Assembly (NCBI GenBank): GCA_022818135.1
Contig: JAFMSR010000001.1
Span: 10,187,213 to 10,251,212 of the forward strand
DNA length: 64,000 nucleotides
Direction of reading: 5' to 3'
From: Saxidomus purpurata
Taxonomy: Eukaryota; Mollusca; Bivalvia; Venerida; Veneridae
This document shows positions 44,956 to 57,505 of the stretch, piece after piece (the first letter of the stretch is position 1; every line of letters starts with the position of its first letter). Under the pieces are notes generated by a model that did no database searches, was not told the DNA's origin, and was given only the letters and a program-made list of their open reading frames with translations. A program made the translations under genes and the position numbers.

Positions 44956-47360
44956 TGATAACTTACTGCTTAGTTTTCGCGAAAAAAGATTCATTACTGA
45001 CAATTTACCCAAGCCATCATGCTAGAACTGCTTGGACTGGGGAAAAAATTCTGTTCAGTTTTTACTTTAATAGATATTGAAGGAAGACATTTCCTAATAT
45101 TGTGATAGAACTTGTTTCCGTAGATTTTTGTGTGTGATTCGTTTTGAAGAAGCGAGAATATGATGGAACATTATTAACATGACAGGTAATGGTCAGAATT
45201 TTTATAATGATATCACTACAGGTGAAATATATAAAGGTAATAAATGGCAGTCCAAGAGAAAGGTTCATAAAAGGTGAAGTCTTTCAGCTGAAAACACGAT
45301 GCATATGTATTTTTGTTCTTGATTTTTTTACTAGATTAGTGCACCAAAAAGCTCTGTGCAGCTGCGTCACTTGGGCATGGTTTAAATTATTCCAGCTGAC
45401 GGCAATCTTTAGGAATTGTGTGTTTCTGCATTGACCGGTAGATGAAACTAATTTTTGAAAATTGTCCCGTTTACTGTGATTTACTTTTTTCACTTATATG
45501 GGTAAAATAATGAAACTAAAACTTTTTTTGTATTTGATTTATATACAAGACATGGCAGTCAGTGAGAAAGGATAAGTTAGTTAGCTGTAACTGAACAGAA
45601 TGGTGTCAAAGCTGCAAATACAGACAGTGTGCAGAAAACCTGACACAAGTTTTTTTTGAAAAATATTTTTACTTGATGAGAAAGATATTCTGTTATTTTC
45701 CTTGGAAGTTTTTCTTTGCAGGGTGGCCTTTAATCAGAGCCTCCTAAGCTGCCTTTAGCACTGGTTGGACTGTGAATTGAAGTACTGTTCCTTTTAAAGC
45801 CCCTGGATCACTTTGGAAATACTTAAATTGAAATTACATTAACTGATAGGATAATGCGGGTCCTACCCATTATACAGCCCAAACAAGGTTGGTGGACCCA
45901 AAAAGCGCAAATACAAAATGATAGGATAATGATAGAACCCTGTTGTTTTTACTCTAAAACAATGTTGACATATTCCTTTCGTTCATATTATTCAAGTTAT
46001 TTCTTCACGAAAAAGAGTTGCCAGAATTTCAAGCCTTTATTTAATTTTTTGCAGTATCTTTGAACAAAATGTTGCACTATATTTCTTACATGTGTTTATT
46101 GATTTAAAAAAATTCTTAGGGATGTTTTTGGTACATAAAAAGGTCATTTCCGCTGTTAAGACATCTTTGTTGGTAAAATAAGAGCTCTATGTAATTGTGC
46201 TTTAACAGAAGATAAAGAAATTTGATAAATATTTTAATTGAGTATGGAAAGCATTTTAAAACTATTAATGCACTTAAATAAATGAAATGCTTCAGGATCA
46301 TACTGGACTCTATTTCTATGCAGACATTTCATGATTATTGGCTGGAAATTGCAGTCAGGTAAATTTCTGCTATTTCTGGCTTCAAAATTTTATTTTTTAG
46401 GCATGACGGGAGACATGCCGGGGTCTCATCCAAATATTAAGCTAACATAAGTGCTCTTTTGGACGGACCTTGATAAAATTCTCATCAAATCACATCAAAT
46501 CAAATCAAAATGATTATTTTATGCTGTTATGAAATAAGCAATTTGGCATTACATTAATATTTAGCCACTTTATGGTGACTAGGTTTATTCATGTAGAAAC
46601 CGATAGAATAAAGTGTTGTGACCTAGTTTTAGGAGAGATTTATTCATAACATCTTTGACCTTTGTTATAATAACTTGCTGTGAAAATATAATCATCAGAA
46701 ATATTTCCAAATTTTCAGTATACAATGTACATTGGTGTTGTAACTCAAAACAGTGTCAGTGAAAATGTTTGGAAGTAACATATTCAGTGTCATTCATCAT
46801 TTTCTTAGAATCAAGGTTTATATGGATTCTGAGGAGTATCGATTGAGGTTTGAACTTTGGAAAGTTGTTAGGTACGGTGTTATTACAAGAATAATTAAAA
46901 GTGATGTGCTTCTAACGTCAGCATTTTACCACAGCTTTATAGTTTTTACAATGTAACACCATACATATTTATTAATTTTGACCAAGTTGTAGCCATTTTG
47001 AATAAAATGTATTAAACCTGGCAAGAAGTCTTGACTTTTCTAGCTGATGCCAGGTACCACTGATTTCATCAACTTTCAGGAAGTTTGCATCCAGTATTTG
47101 TATACTTGTCAGGGTTATCTATGTTATGCATGCAAAATGATGCCGTGTCCCTTAAATTGATCTGTTTAATGACATATCCAACTCATTGTTGAATGTTTAA
47201 GAGCTGGTCACAGGTAAATGCCGTACAGTAAAACTTAAGCTTTAGTAATTGCATATATATTATTCCATCAAACCTGTTTTAGAAAAATTATTATAATTTA
47301 TAATGTGCATAATGTTACGTCATCCATGTGAAATAAACATTGACAAAAGATGATGCAACA
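44956..47360 (+). other. Probable UBR1 3' UTR with candidate poly(A) signals
   Basis: AT-rich sequence after the stop with no credible coding exon. AATAAA occurs at 46607-46612, 47001-47006 and 47332-47337; any of these could end the transcript. Short ORFs here lack codon bias or family resemblance. Confidence 0.5.
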
Positions 47361-47568
47361 TATCTTGTTGTTTAAAATGGCAGTTTAGAGAAACAAATAA
47401 CAAGGAGGTTGATGAATTTCAGTTTCATTTTCTGTTGTTACAAGAGACAGTTTGAAATGCTCTAAAGTTGGTTTTTCCAGATACAATCTAGACATGCGCT
47501 TGTCGAAATAATCAGCTACAATATTTTGCTTTAACACGGCTCTTTTGTATCAAGAATGGTACATGTTA

Positions 47569-47815
47569 AAGTCTTTAAGTTTGTTTTGGCTAACCTCACT
47601 GTTTTAAATTTATAATGATATCTCTTAAATTACTCTTGATCGGTTATTCACTCCTGCAGTAATGGCATTTTTGTTTCTAAATATTACATGTAAAGTCTTT
47701 AAAAAAAAAATTGTAATTGTCGCTGTTTTAAATTTATAATGATATGTCCTAATATACTCTTAACCTGTTATGAACACTTACAGTAAAGGTACTTTTTTTA
47801 CTAAATCTGTATTGA
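47569..47815. repeat. Tandem duplication of about 120-125 bp
   Basis: Two adjacent copies, each starting TAAAGTCTTTAA and containing GTTTTAAATTTATAATGATA, then a TTACTCTTGAT/ATACTCTTAAC segment and a CAGTAA segment. They differ by small indels. No coding content. Confidence 0.7.
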
Positions 47816-50740
47816 AATTATTCAGTACTTACTCGGCTGATTGAGTAGATGATTTTACTTAATTGCTCTGCCCAGTACTGCCATTAGTTTATTTATGATG
47901 TATTTAAAGTAGAAATGTAATATTTCGTCCACTTTGTCAATCTAAAACAGAGTTCATGTAGAATTAACCAGATTTAAAAGTTTTCAAGAATTTTGCAGTA
48001 AAAGCAAGATTGCTTAGTCTTTTGAGGCATATTTCCTGCTATATTTCAATGTCAATATTTTTTTTGAGAATACAATCTTACAGGGGGGTGATCTATGCCC
48101 CCTCAGGTGAAATAGTTTGTAGTAATTTTGGAACACGACATTCCAAGATTCGCAGCTATAAAAATTCCAAAACTTTTTCCACGTGCCTCTTTTACTCAGG
48201 CAGACTAAGGGGAAATTGTTGTTGGCAATGTTGATTTTGTTTTGCCTTTTTGTACATAAAATACTGAATCATTTCAATGGTATGTAAACAAGCTCTTGCT
48301 ATTTTTAGCACATATTTCAAGTCAACACTGCTTAGTCCTGATGGTAAAATTGTCCATGTATTATGTTCAGATATTTGGGCCAAAGTTGAACATATTGTAT
48401 TAAAATCTAAAGAATTCGGAAATGTATTTGCCCTGAATATACAAGATTTTATGGCAACGTTTTCAGTGTTTCTACCTGCAGTTTGGGGTTTTATTTCAGA
48501 GTTTGTGTACATGTTTGTGAAAGGATTGTTTGTGCATATCGGTTTTCCTTCCCTTCCGTCTTGTAAATATTAATATCAGACGACTTTATGTAGCATATTT
48601 TATGTCTTCTACAGGACTGTTTGTTCAGTTTTCATAGAGAGACCTTATTTTGTACTATGTGTTCTTATATTATACGTGTGTCACTATTATTTTAGTTTTG
48701 GGCTGTGCCAAGTGAAAATGTACCTTGTGGTGAAAGGAGTTGATGTTTGAAAACTAGAGGCAAAAAGTGCTGTTATGGGGAGTTTTTCCTCCATATTTTT
48801 TATTTTGGTATTAACAATAAGGACAAATGAAATAGAGAGAAAAATGAACCTACAGGGTTATTCTCACATTGCAGGGGTCTTTTTATTGTTAAAGCAATGC
48901 AACTCGTACATCTAAATTTCAATAGTGCATGATATATGCAGCTTTCAATTATAACTTTCACAAAGGCAGTTGTTTTTTTTAAACATTTTATATACTCAGT
49001 GCTTCCAGCATTCCCTCCTAGCTAACTGTTTGCAAGACCTTATTTTGTCTTGGTGTGTATTTCTCAGGTTTGAGTAAGAAATTAAGGCTATGAGTTCTGA
49101 TTCTGCCTCTCTTCAGATTTTCTCCTCTGGTTGCACGTTGTTCTTTTAAAGACCTGGAATTAAATGTTCCCATATCAGACTTGCATAAGCAAAATATAAG
49201 CATTGAAAGGTGCAAAAGCTAATTGGTTTACTGTAATGATGAAATGGAATAAGTTTTGTTATTGCAGTTAGCACAGTGCACAGGGACACCTTTAACTTGG
49301 TTTTATCCCAACATTTACAAGATATACTTTTAACTTTAAGGTGGAATTAGAAAATGGGCAGGTTCAGTTAAGGTGAATAAAGTTGAACATTTGCTACTGA
49401 AGCAGCCTTAATGACCAGCATCCGATGCTTTCTGACTTTGAGACCAGTGTAGATCATGATCATACTGCACTTTTTTGCTGTTTTATCATGAACTGCACTG
49501 TGCGCTATTCAGTCAGTGAATTTTGTAGGGAGCACCCTCGTGAACAACTTATAGCACTGTCCAAAATGATAACCGGAGAAGTCCATTTTAGAAATTAAGC
49601 GGGATAAGGTCCAGTGGAACACTAGCAATTAGACACAGAGTTGATTGAATTTCCTTATTTTTCCAGCAAGTGTTGGTACATAAAATGAGAAGTGTTTGTT
49701 CATTACCACACTGTAAGTAATCATTTAACAGTAATTTTATTGTTACTGATAAGTTGTTAATTTGTTTAATTTGTATATTTACCATGCTGTATGTATTTGA
49801 TTGGTCAAATATTTTGTAAGTTATTCTCCTTTACTTATTATTTGTTATTTGATTAATGTATAGATGTAATGAAAAAAAAAACTGATAAAAGTTGCTTGAA
49901 ATTTTTGTTTGGTTGTTACTTTCTTTAATTATAAAGTAATTACTTCGACTCCGGTCAATCTAAGACTTCAACGTGAGCCCTGCTTTGTTAAACAAACTAT
50001 TTTCATAAGACTGTCTTTAGTGAAAGGGTGTATGTTGGAATTACCTGTAGAAGTTTCCAGTTTGTTCGCTCTGTAACAAGGACATGTTGTTTATCAGACC
50101 ATCACTTTACCTGGTCAGAATTTTCGAAAGAGTATAACAAGGCCAAGTTCGATTACCAATTTCATTGCAGTCTGGAGTTACTGCCCTTGATTTGATTGCA
50201 ATCAAGACTAAATGTAGTCACTTTATGGACAAGGATATTTCTTAAAGTCGGCGTAAGGCTTAGTCATTGATGAGTTACACATAACCATTGTGACAGCCCA
50301 AGCTTTCATGTTATGATTACCGTTGAATGAATTGCAACAAACATGAAAGTATGTTATATTATGACAGTTTGGCAGGCTGAAACAGCCTTATGATTCTGCT
50401 AACTGTAAATCGGTAATATTTGTGATGATCTAATTTTCACGAAGTACCCACTTCGCTAATATAAAAATCTCTCTAAAGATTCATTTCACATAGATTTACT
50501 ATTAGAGAATTATCGTATTGCGAACCTAAAATCGGCAAATAAGTTTATCTACACACAAAAAGCAAAAGTTTCGTCACATGAAAATCACCTAATTAACAAT
50601 ATCTATTCAAGTTTTCAGATTCTCAACTCTTAACTGATTCAAGGAATTCACTGATATCTAAGAAAGTGTGACAAATAGGGAGCGCTTTTAAGTAAAATAG
50701 AAAAAGAACAACGGCATGAAGTAATGGTATAATGCGGTAG
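47816..50740. other. Intergenic or distal transcript sequence, nothing recognised
   Basis: AT-rich. The only feature is a diverged copy of the dispersed GATCATGATC...TGCACTG repeat at about 49436-49570. A 98-codon ORF at 48277-48573 has no recognisable domain and no supporting splice structure. Confidence 0.5.
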
Positions 50741-50749
50741 AAACAGACT

Positions 50750-51290
50750 AAACAGCTTCATCAGCAGCCACAACAACAAAGGCTACAGCAAGGGATGCAA
50801 CAGCCACCCCAAGACAGCAACAGCAAGGACAACACTACAGCAACGCCGACAAAGCTACAGCAGGATGCACCACAACGCACGCAAGGACAACAAACCTCAC
50901 AAAGCCTACAGCAAGGATAATACCACCGACCACCCAAACACCAACAACACTACCATCACCACCGCCCCCCCCCAGGTGCAACACCCCCACAGCAACCTCG
51001 CAAGGCTACAGCAAGGGGATACAACAACCACAGCAAGGACAGCAACAGCAAGGACACAAAACTACAGCAACGCTACAATACAAAGGCTACACAGTCAACC
51101 TACACAACACAGCAAAGCAAGCAACTACCACACGACACTACCACAAGGGCAGAAACATCACAACAGGAACGGCAACAACAACAGCAGGGCAGCAACTGCA
51201 AGGGCAATACAATATAGCAACAACAACAACTCCAGAAACGGAAACAACACATTTAACATCAACAACTGATAATAAACAAAGAAACAATAA
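50750..51290 (+). repeat. CAA/CAG-rich low-complexity region
   Basis: About 540 bases with strong strand asymmetry (A, C and G high, T nearly absent), made of degenerate CAACAACAGCAAGG and CTACAGCAAGGACA units. Two frames read as Gln/Thr/Asn-rich peptides: a 134-codon ORF at 50865-51269, and a Gln-rich frame broken by stops. It may be a decayed minisatellite or a former glutamine-rich coding repeat. Confidence 0.75.
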
Positions 51291-51639
51291 AAAGGATAAG
51301 GGTGGTGTACACATGTTGAATCCAGCGATTTCTAGTGATGTCACTGCATAAAATCCCCGTCACGATTAGAATAAACCATCCTCAGTTAATGGGTTCATAA
51401 ATATAACAATGAATTAACTCAACGGCATAAAGACAGGAGTTCAGTCACGTGGATAAAAGTATGATAACTTAAATGTTTTACTAGCAAAACATGCTCCAAT
51501 TAAATCATATGTTAAGTTAACAGCAACCTGATTGGTACAGAAATGAAGTAAAGCAAGCCCGGATTTAAATCAGGCAAGGAGTAGAATCAGTTTAAGATAG
51601 GGAGAAATAAATGGTTTTCAATTATAAAGTAAGTAAAAA

Positions 51640-52090
51640 AACAAAGTAAAACATAATAAAGAAAATACTAAGTTTTTATGAAAGAATATAGAGGAAATTT
51701 CTAGTAAAATTGAATCTACTTCCACGATGCCAAAAACTTTAAAGATAAGAAATGAAATTACTGAAGGGAAGCAGAATGTTGCTGATTCTTTGAATGCACA
51801 TTTTGTTAATATAGCCAAACTAATAAATGAAAGAATCTAATGATCAAGACCTTAACAACTTGAATGATTATCTTGATATAAAGCAACATAACAAGTCATT
51901 TCATTTAGATTATTACCCCATATAAAGTCAGTATTTTTACTGATAAATTTTTAACACAAACTATGATCTAGACAGAATAGGGCCCAACATTTAAAAAGAT
52001 TGCAAATACCACCTAGTGACTAGTCCAACCGTTGACAGCTCTCATAACTTAATACTAATAACTGTAAATCTTCTGGAATTTTCCAAGACC
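51640..52090 (+). pseudogene. LINE (CR1-like) ORF2 fragment, broken
   Basis: The plus strand around 51685-51837 reads IEEISSKIESTSTMPKTLKI, then NVADSLNAHFVNIAKLINER before stops. NA.F...F.NIA/VG is the usual segment between endonuclease and reverse transcriptase in CR1/Jockey-type non-LTR elements. Traces (DLNNLNDYL, FHL) follow after stops and a frameshift. The match is short, so family assignment is tentative. Confidence 0.55.
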
Positions 52091-52489
52091 AAACTAATTT
52101 CACTGCAATGCATCTATTGAGGAGAAAACGTTCCGAAAAGGAAATTCTATTTTAAGTAACACGGCCGTGACCTTAATCAAGCGAATAGGCTTAGTACTGA
52201 TCACTTCAGTAAAGTTTCATTGAAATCCCTTCAGTTGGCGTACTTACTGGTTCTCTAAGATTTTTTTCGAAAAACGTTACTGTACACAAATTTGTAACAC
52301 TCCAGCTTTCTGCATAGCATGCCTATTTTTAGCAAAAATTTCCGAATACTGTAACATTGTTAAACTTTGAGTGTTACTCTTTTTTTCACATTCATTTTAT
52401 GAAAGGGGCCTGCAAAAGTTAGTTCCATTATAAAAAGAAGTTGCCATTATATTCCTCTTGCTTTTAGTTTGGGGTGAAAAAAACTCTGT

Positions 52490-53225
52490 TCTGATACATC
52501 GTTCTTTTCGTCTTGATAAATAGGTTACGGAAATACATAATGCTTTGGGTCAATCTTTACATTTGACCCCTCTGTGACCTACATTTTAGGTATGACCAAC
52601 ATTGACCCATTTGGCCTAGACAACTGGGTTCAGATACGTTGTATAACATGAGAAAAATGTAGTCAATCTAGACATCCAGACATCTCTTCGGAGAAGGAAA
52701 AACTCAATAAACAATATGTTCGAAGTACAGGAAGTCGGTAAGGATCCTGACGAAACACAAGTTGTCAGTTTTCATAATTTATTCTGTACTATTTTCATTT
52801 TAAATGTATTTCCTTCGATAAAAGTGATTCATGTACAATCCCTGCAAAAATAGAGACAAAAAAAAATCTCTCGAAAAGTGAATTTTTCAACAGGTCGGGA
52901 CCCGTTGCGTTTTCCATTCCTGTAGTTGGTGGTTTGGGGTGAAGCAGCCTTGGTCTAGAATGGGATCAAGGTGATACATCCTTCTTTTCGTCTTGATAAG
53001 TAGGTCACGGAAATGCATAATGCTTTGGGTCTATCTTTACATTTGACCCCTCTGTGACCTACTTTTAAGTATGATCAACGTTGACCCATTTGGTCGCGCA
53101 AAAGGAACTTTGACCCATTTGGCCGAGAAAACGGTGATCAGATTAGTTTAATTTCATGCGGAGAAGTGCTGTCAACATTTCGAGTCAATCTAGACATCCA
53201 CACATCTCTTCGGGGTAGGACAAAA
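52490..53225. repeat. Direct duplication of about 220 bp
   Basis: 52490-52710 and 52970-53225 share GATACATC.TTCTTTTCGTCT, TACATTTGACCCCTCTGTGA and TCAATCTAGACATCCA.ACAT with small differences. They are separated by about 260 bases. No coding content. Confidence 0.75.
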
Positions 53226-53472
53226 TCAAAATGTCTCTCTCGCCCATTTATGCACATAATATAGTTTCAGATATAACGCCATAAATTCACCGAAATATCC
53301 AAATTAGTGTTTGACCCCATTTGCCCACCAATCGAATCGCTCAGATTTTCAAATAAACGTTTTTCTTTTTCATTAAAACTACCTACTAAATCACTTGATT
53401 TATTGAGAGTTCGCTCTATATAGAAAGCTCCGCCCACAATCACGGACCTATATACGTCGTTGGCTATTCTAA

Positions 53473-55276
53473 TGGCTATATTCAGAAACATTCCTCGACT
53501 CAAACTCGAAAAGATAATTACCTTTAATCGGCTAACGGTCGATGCATTTCCTCCAATGAGGAGCGATTGGTATTCATAAACGTAAGGAAGGGTCGAGTAA
53601 CCTCGAGTAAGGACAGATTTTTCGAGGAGCGGAAGCGGTTCCTCGAGCTGCACTCAAGGTCTCATTTTGAATATGACTCCAGTGAGAAAAGGACGAATTG
53701 CAGACAATAGATGAAGTTGTATAGGTTCGTATGCCATGGATAGTTTTAAGGGACAGAGGCAACCCCTTAGATGATTTTAATGATGTGGAATTCTTCTTAA
53801 AATATAATAGTATTACTTAAAAAAAAACGAAATAAAACTCAGTGGGCAATAAAACATATTTTATGATCAAAAACTCACCCTAAATAAATTGCGCAGACTA
53901 TATCGCCCTAGAAAGTGGGACAGTTGTGGTGTCAGGAGACGCAATCATCTGTTTACGCTTCAAATGGACAAGAAAAAAAATGGCATTGGAATGGGGGTCG
54001 GGTTGGTTCTCCCCCTCCCCACTGAGTCAGACCAGGATATTATATTTTAACATGAAATAAACCTTGCACGATCATGATACAACAGTATAAATATATCCCT
54101 CTGTTTTATTTCTCTGATTTCAAAGTTACATCTTGCTAAATTGTGCATATTAGCACAGGGATTCACTGCACGCTATTAAATGTTTTTGCCGCATCGCCCT
54201 AAACTCATGCCCGCCCACAAAGGCATACATCTCCGCTCTTTACCCTCTCTCTAACTTTGTGTGCGTCATTGGTGCAGTGATTACATCCTCACGAGTCGAT
54301 TCGCAACTTAAAGGTTCCGGGTTCAATTCCTAGTAAGGCCACTTAACAAATGTCCTAGAACAAAACATTTTATGCCACAGGTGTCTCAGTTTATCCAGCT
54401 GTATTACTATAAGTTAAGAGAACTTGTTGCGCAATTGAGCTAAAATATACTCAACAAAAAATCAAAGGGTCAATTACATATAATTTGAATGTCTTGAAAG
54501 ACAAAACCTTGAATAAGTAAATAATAGACAGTGAGACAGTTTCAATGAAACAAATGCTTTTCTGGTAGGGTCAGGTACTGATCTTACAGGACAAGCCTAC
54601 CTTTTATTTGTTTTTAATTATTTGTTTTAAAACAATGTGCATTTGTATTCTTATAAAGCACCAATGCCTTGCCTTAGCCAGAGTACACTCGTAAAACAGT
54701 GATCTTGAAAATGGCGTCAGTATAGCGACACATTCAATTTATGCTTTCTCATACTTTTATAAATGTATACTAGTGTGATGACGGATGAAGTTACAACCAA
54801 GAACATTGTTATTTTCAAATCAGATCATATTGTTGTGCGTAAACGAAAATCAACTTTTAAAAAACGATTCTTTATTTTTTTTGTTTAGTATAAATTAGTA
54901 TATACTTTAAGTAACCTCCCCACCCTTTCTGTTAAAATCCATCTACCATGAACGCTGATCAAAATCTCTGACTTTTAGGTTTACTTCTTGAAGATGCGGG
55001 AAACGGAATTGTATCTGATTACACAATCTTTAAACTGTCATGTTTTCTTTTGCAATGTGTATTCCATATTTATGTATGAATCAATTGTTAAAAGATTTGT
55101 TACGGGTGATTAACGCCTCAAACCTTCCTCGAGAAAGTAAAGGATGACTTTTGACTATGAATACCAATAAGTCACTCGAGTTCACCTTACTTGAGGCGTC
55201 CTTGAGTCTCCCTTCAGGAAGCCTTTCCCGAGTATGAGTCGAGGTGGAGTTCGAGTAACGACTCTGAATATAGCCA
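53473..55276 (+). mobile_element. PIF/Harbinger-like TIR element A
   Basis: Ends TGGCTATATTCAGA and TCTGAATATAGCCA, flanked by TAA at 53470-53472 and 55277-55279. Subterminal parts are rich in CTCGA. It contains a tRNA-like SINE at 54262. No transposase. TAA/TTA target duplication and later transposase remnants in the cluster suggest PIF/Harbinger. Confidence 0.8.
54262..54342 (+). repeat. tRNA-like SINE head in element A
   Basis: ATTGGTGCAGTGATTAC (A-box like) and GGTTCCGGGTTCAATTCC (B box), closed by a GGCC-type stem. It is followed by TGCCACAGGTGTCTCAGTTT and CAGCTGTATT, which resemble a SINE body. Three copies travel with elements A, B and C, so they are not independent tRNA genes. Confidence 0.7.
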
Positions 55277-55303
55277 TAAAGATCAAATGAGGTTTAACAC
55301 TAA

Positions 55304-57502
55304 TGGCTATATTCACAGTCGTCACTCGAACTCCACCTCAACTCATACTCGGGTGAGGCTTCCTTAAGGGATGCTCAAGGACGCCTCAAGTAAGGTGAAC
55401 TCGAGTGACTAATGGCTATATTCAGAGTCGTCACTCGAACTCCACCTCGACTCATACTCGGGAAAGGCTTCCTTAAGGGATGCTCAAGGACGCCTCAAGT
55501 AAGGTGAACTCGAGTGACTTATTGGTATTCATAGTCAAAAGTCATCCTTGACTTTCTCGAGGAAGGTTTGAGGCGTTTATCACCCGTAACAAATCTGTTA
55601 ATAATTGATTCATACATAAATATGGAATACACATTGTAAAAGAAACATGACAGTTTAAAGAATTGTGTAATCAGATACGATTCCGTTTCCCGCATCTTCA
55701 AGAAGTAAACCTAAAAGTCAGAGATTTTGATCAGCGATTATGGTGGTTGGATTTTGACAGAAAGGGTGGGGAGGTTACTTAAAATATATACATTGTAATA
55801 ATTTATACTTAACAAAAAAATAAAGAATCGTTTATTTAAAGTTGATTTTCGTTTACGTAACAATATGATCTGATTTGAAAATAACAATGTTCTTGGTTGT
55901 TACATCATCGGTCATCACACTATACATTTATATAAAAGTATGAGAAAGCATTAATTGAATGTGTCGCTCTACTGACGCCATTTTCAAGATCACTGTTTTA
56001 CTTGTGTACTCTTGCTGAGGCTAGGCATTGGTGCTTTATAAAAAATATCAATGCACATTGATTTTTTAAAACAAATTGTTAAAAAATAAGTTGGCTTATC
56101 TTATAAGATCAGTACCTGGCCCTACCAGAAAAGCATTTTTTTCATTGCAACTGCCTCACAGTATATTATTTACTTATTCAAGGTTTTGTCTGTCAAGACA
56201 TTCAAATTATATGTGATTGACCCTTTGATTTTTTGTTGAGTATATTTTAGCTCGATTACGCAACAAGTTCTCTTAGCTTATAATAATCGCTCTCGAGACA
56301 CCATACTTGGCCGAACCAATCACTTGTCAGAGAGAGATAGAGATTTTCATATCTGGTACACAGTTGCAGCTGCATAAACTGAGACACCTGTGGCATAAAA
56401 TGTTTTGGTCTAGGACATTTGTCAAGTGGCCTAACTGGGAATTGAACGCGGAACCTTTAAGTTGCGAATCGAATTTCGTAATCACTGCACCAATGAGGCC
56501 GACACAGTTAGAGAGAGACAGTAAAGAACGAAGGTATGCGTCTCTGGGGGCGGGGGTGAGTTTGGTGCGATGCGGCAAAAACAGTTAATACTGTGCAGTG
56601 AATCCCTGTGCTAATGTATACAAATTAGCAAGATGCAACTTTGAAATCAGAGAAATAAAAACAGAGCGATAATTATACTGTTGAATCCTGATCGTGCAAG
56701 TTTTATTTCATGTTAAAATATAATATCCTGGTCTGACTCGGCGGGGAGGGGGAGAACCAAACCGACCCCCATTCCTATGCCTATGTTTTTCTTGTCCATT
56801 TATTGATTGCGTTGAGTGTACTTCACAATCCTCTTGATCGAAATCCCCTTGGTCCAAAAATAATCCCCTCTATGGATTTTACAAGTGAAAAGGCATATTT
56901 TGAATGAAAAATTACACTAAATGTTTTATTTGTTTCTAGTTTTACTTTACTATAGCGAATGATTGTAAAAAAAATTATTGAAATTACAATGTAAAATTAA
57001 TTTAGGGGATTATGACTACTATGCCAAGGGAATTTTGAGTGTCTCCCGATTGCGCCCAGGCACCTCAACTGTCCAACTTTCTAAGGCGATATAGTCTGCG
57101 CAATTTGTCTAGGGTGAGTTTTTGGTCATAAAATATGTTTTATTGCCTACTGAGTTTTATTTCGATTTTTAAGTACTAGTATAATATCTTAAGAAGAATT
57201 CCACATCATTAAAATCATCTCAGGGGTTGCCTCTGTCCCTTAAAACTATCCATGGCATACGGACCTATACAACTTCACCTATTTGCTGCAATTCGTCAAT
57301 TTCTCACTGGAGTCATATTCAAAATGACACGAGGAAGCGCTTTCGCTCCTCGAAATATCTGTCCTTACTCGAGGTTACTCGACCCTTCCTTACGTTTATG
57401 AATACCAATCGCATCTCATTGGAGGAAATGCATCGACCGTTACCCGATTAAAGGTAATTATCTGTTCGAGTTTGAGTCGAGGAACGTTTCTGAATATAGC
57501 CA
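55304..57502 (-). mobile_element. PIF/Harbinger-like TIR element B, with duplicated end
   Basis: Same element as A in opposite orientation. Its left terminal about 109 bp occurs twice (55304-55410 and 55413-55521). TAA precedes each left end (55301-55303, 55410-55412), and TAA follows the right end at 57503-57505. Contains the SINE on the minus strand and an extra segment (about 56815-57060) absent from A. Confidence 0.85.
56426..56503 (-). repeat. tRNA-like SINE head in element B
   Basis: Minus-strand copy of the sequence at 54262, with GTGGCCTAACTGGGAATTGA, ACGCGGAACC read on the plus strand. The B box GGTTCCGCGTTCAATTCCC is intact. Confidence 0.7.
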
Positions 57503-57505
57503 TAA

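Noticed and set aside
48277..48573. 98-codon ORF downstream of UBR1
   Set aside because: Hydrophobic stretches but no recognisable family, no upstream exons or promoter evidence; chance ORF cannot be excluded.
54262..54342. Functional tRNA gene
   Set aside because: B box is good but the cloverleaf and anticodon arm are not convincing; the sequence is repeated within three transposon copies together with a SINE-like body.
56307..56588. 93-codon ORF shared by elements B and C
   Set aside because: It is the antisense of the tRNA-like SINE and flanks; duplicated only because the elements are mirrored.
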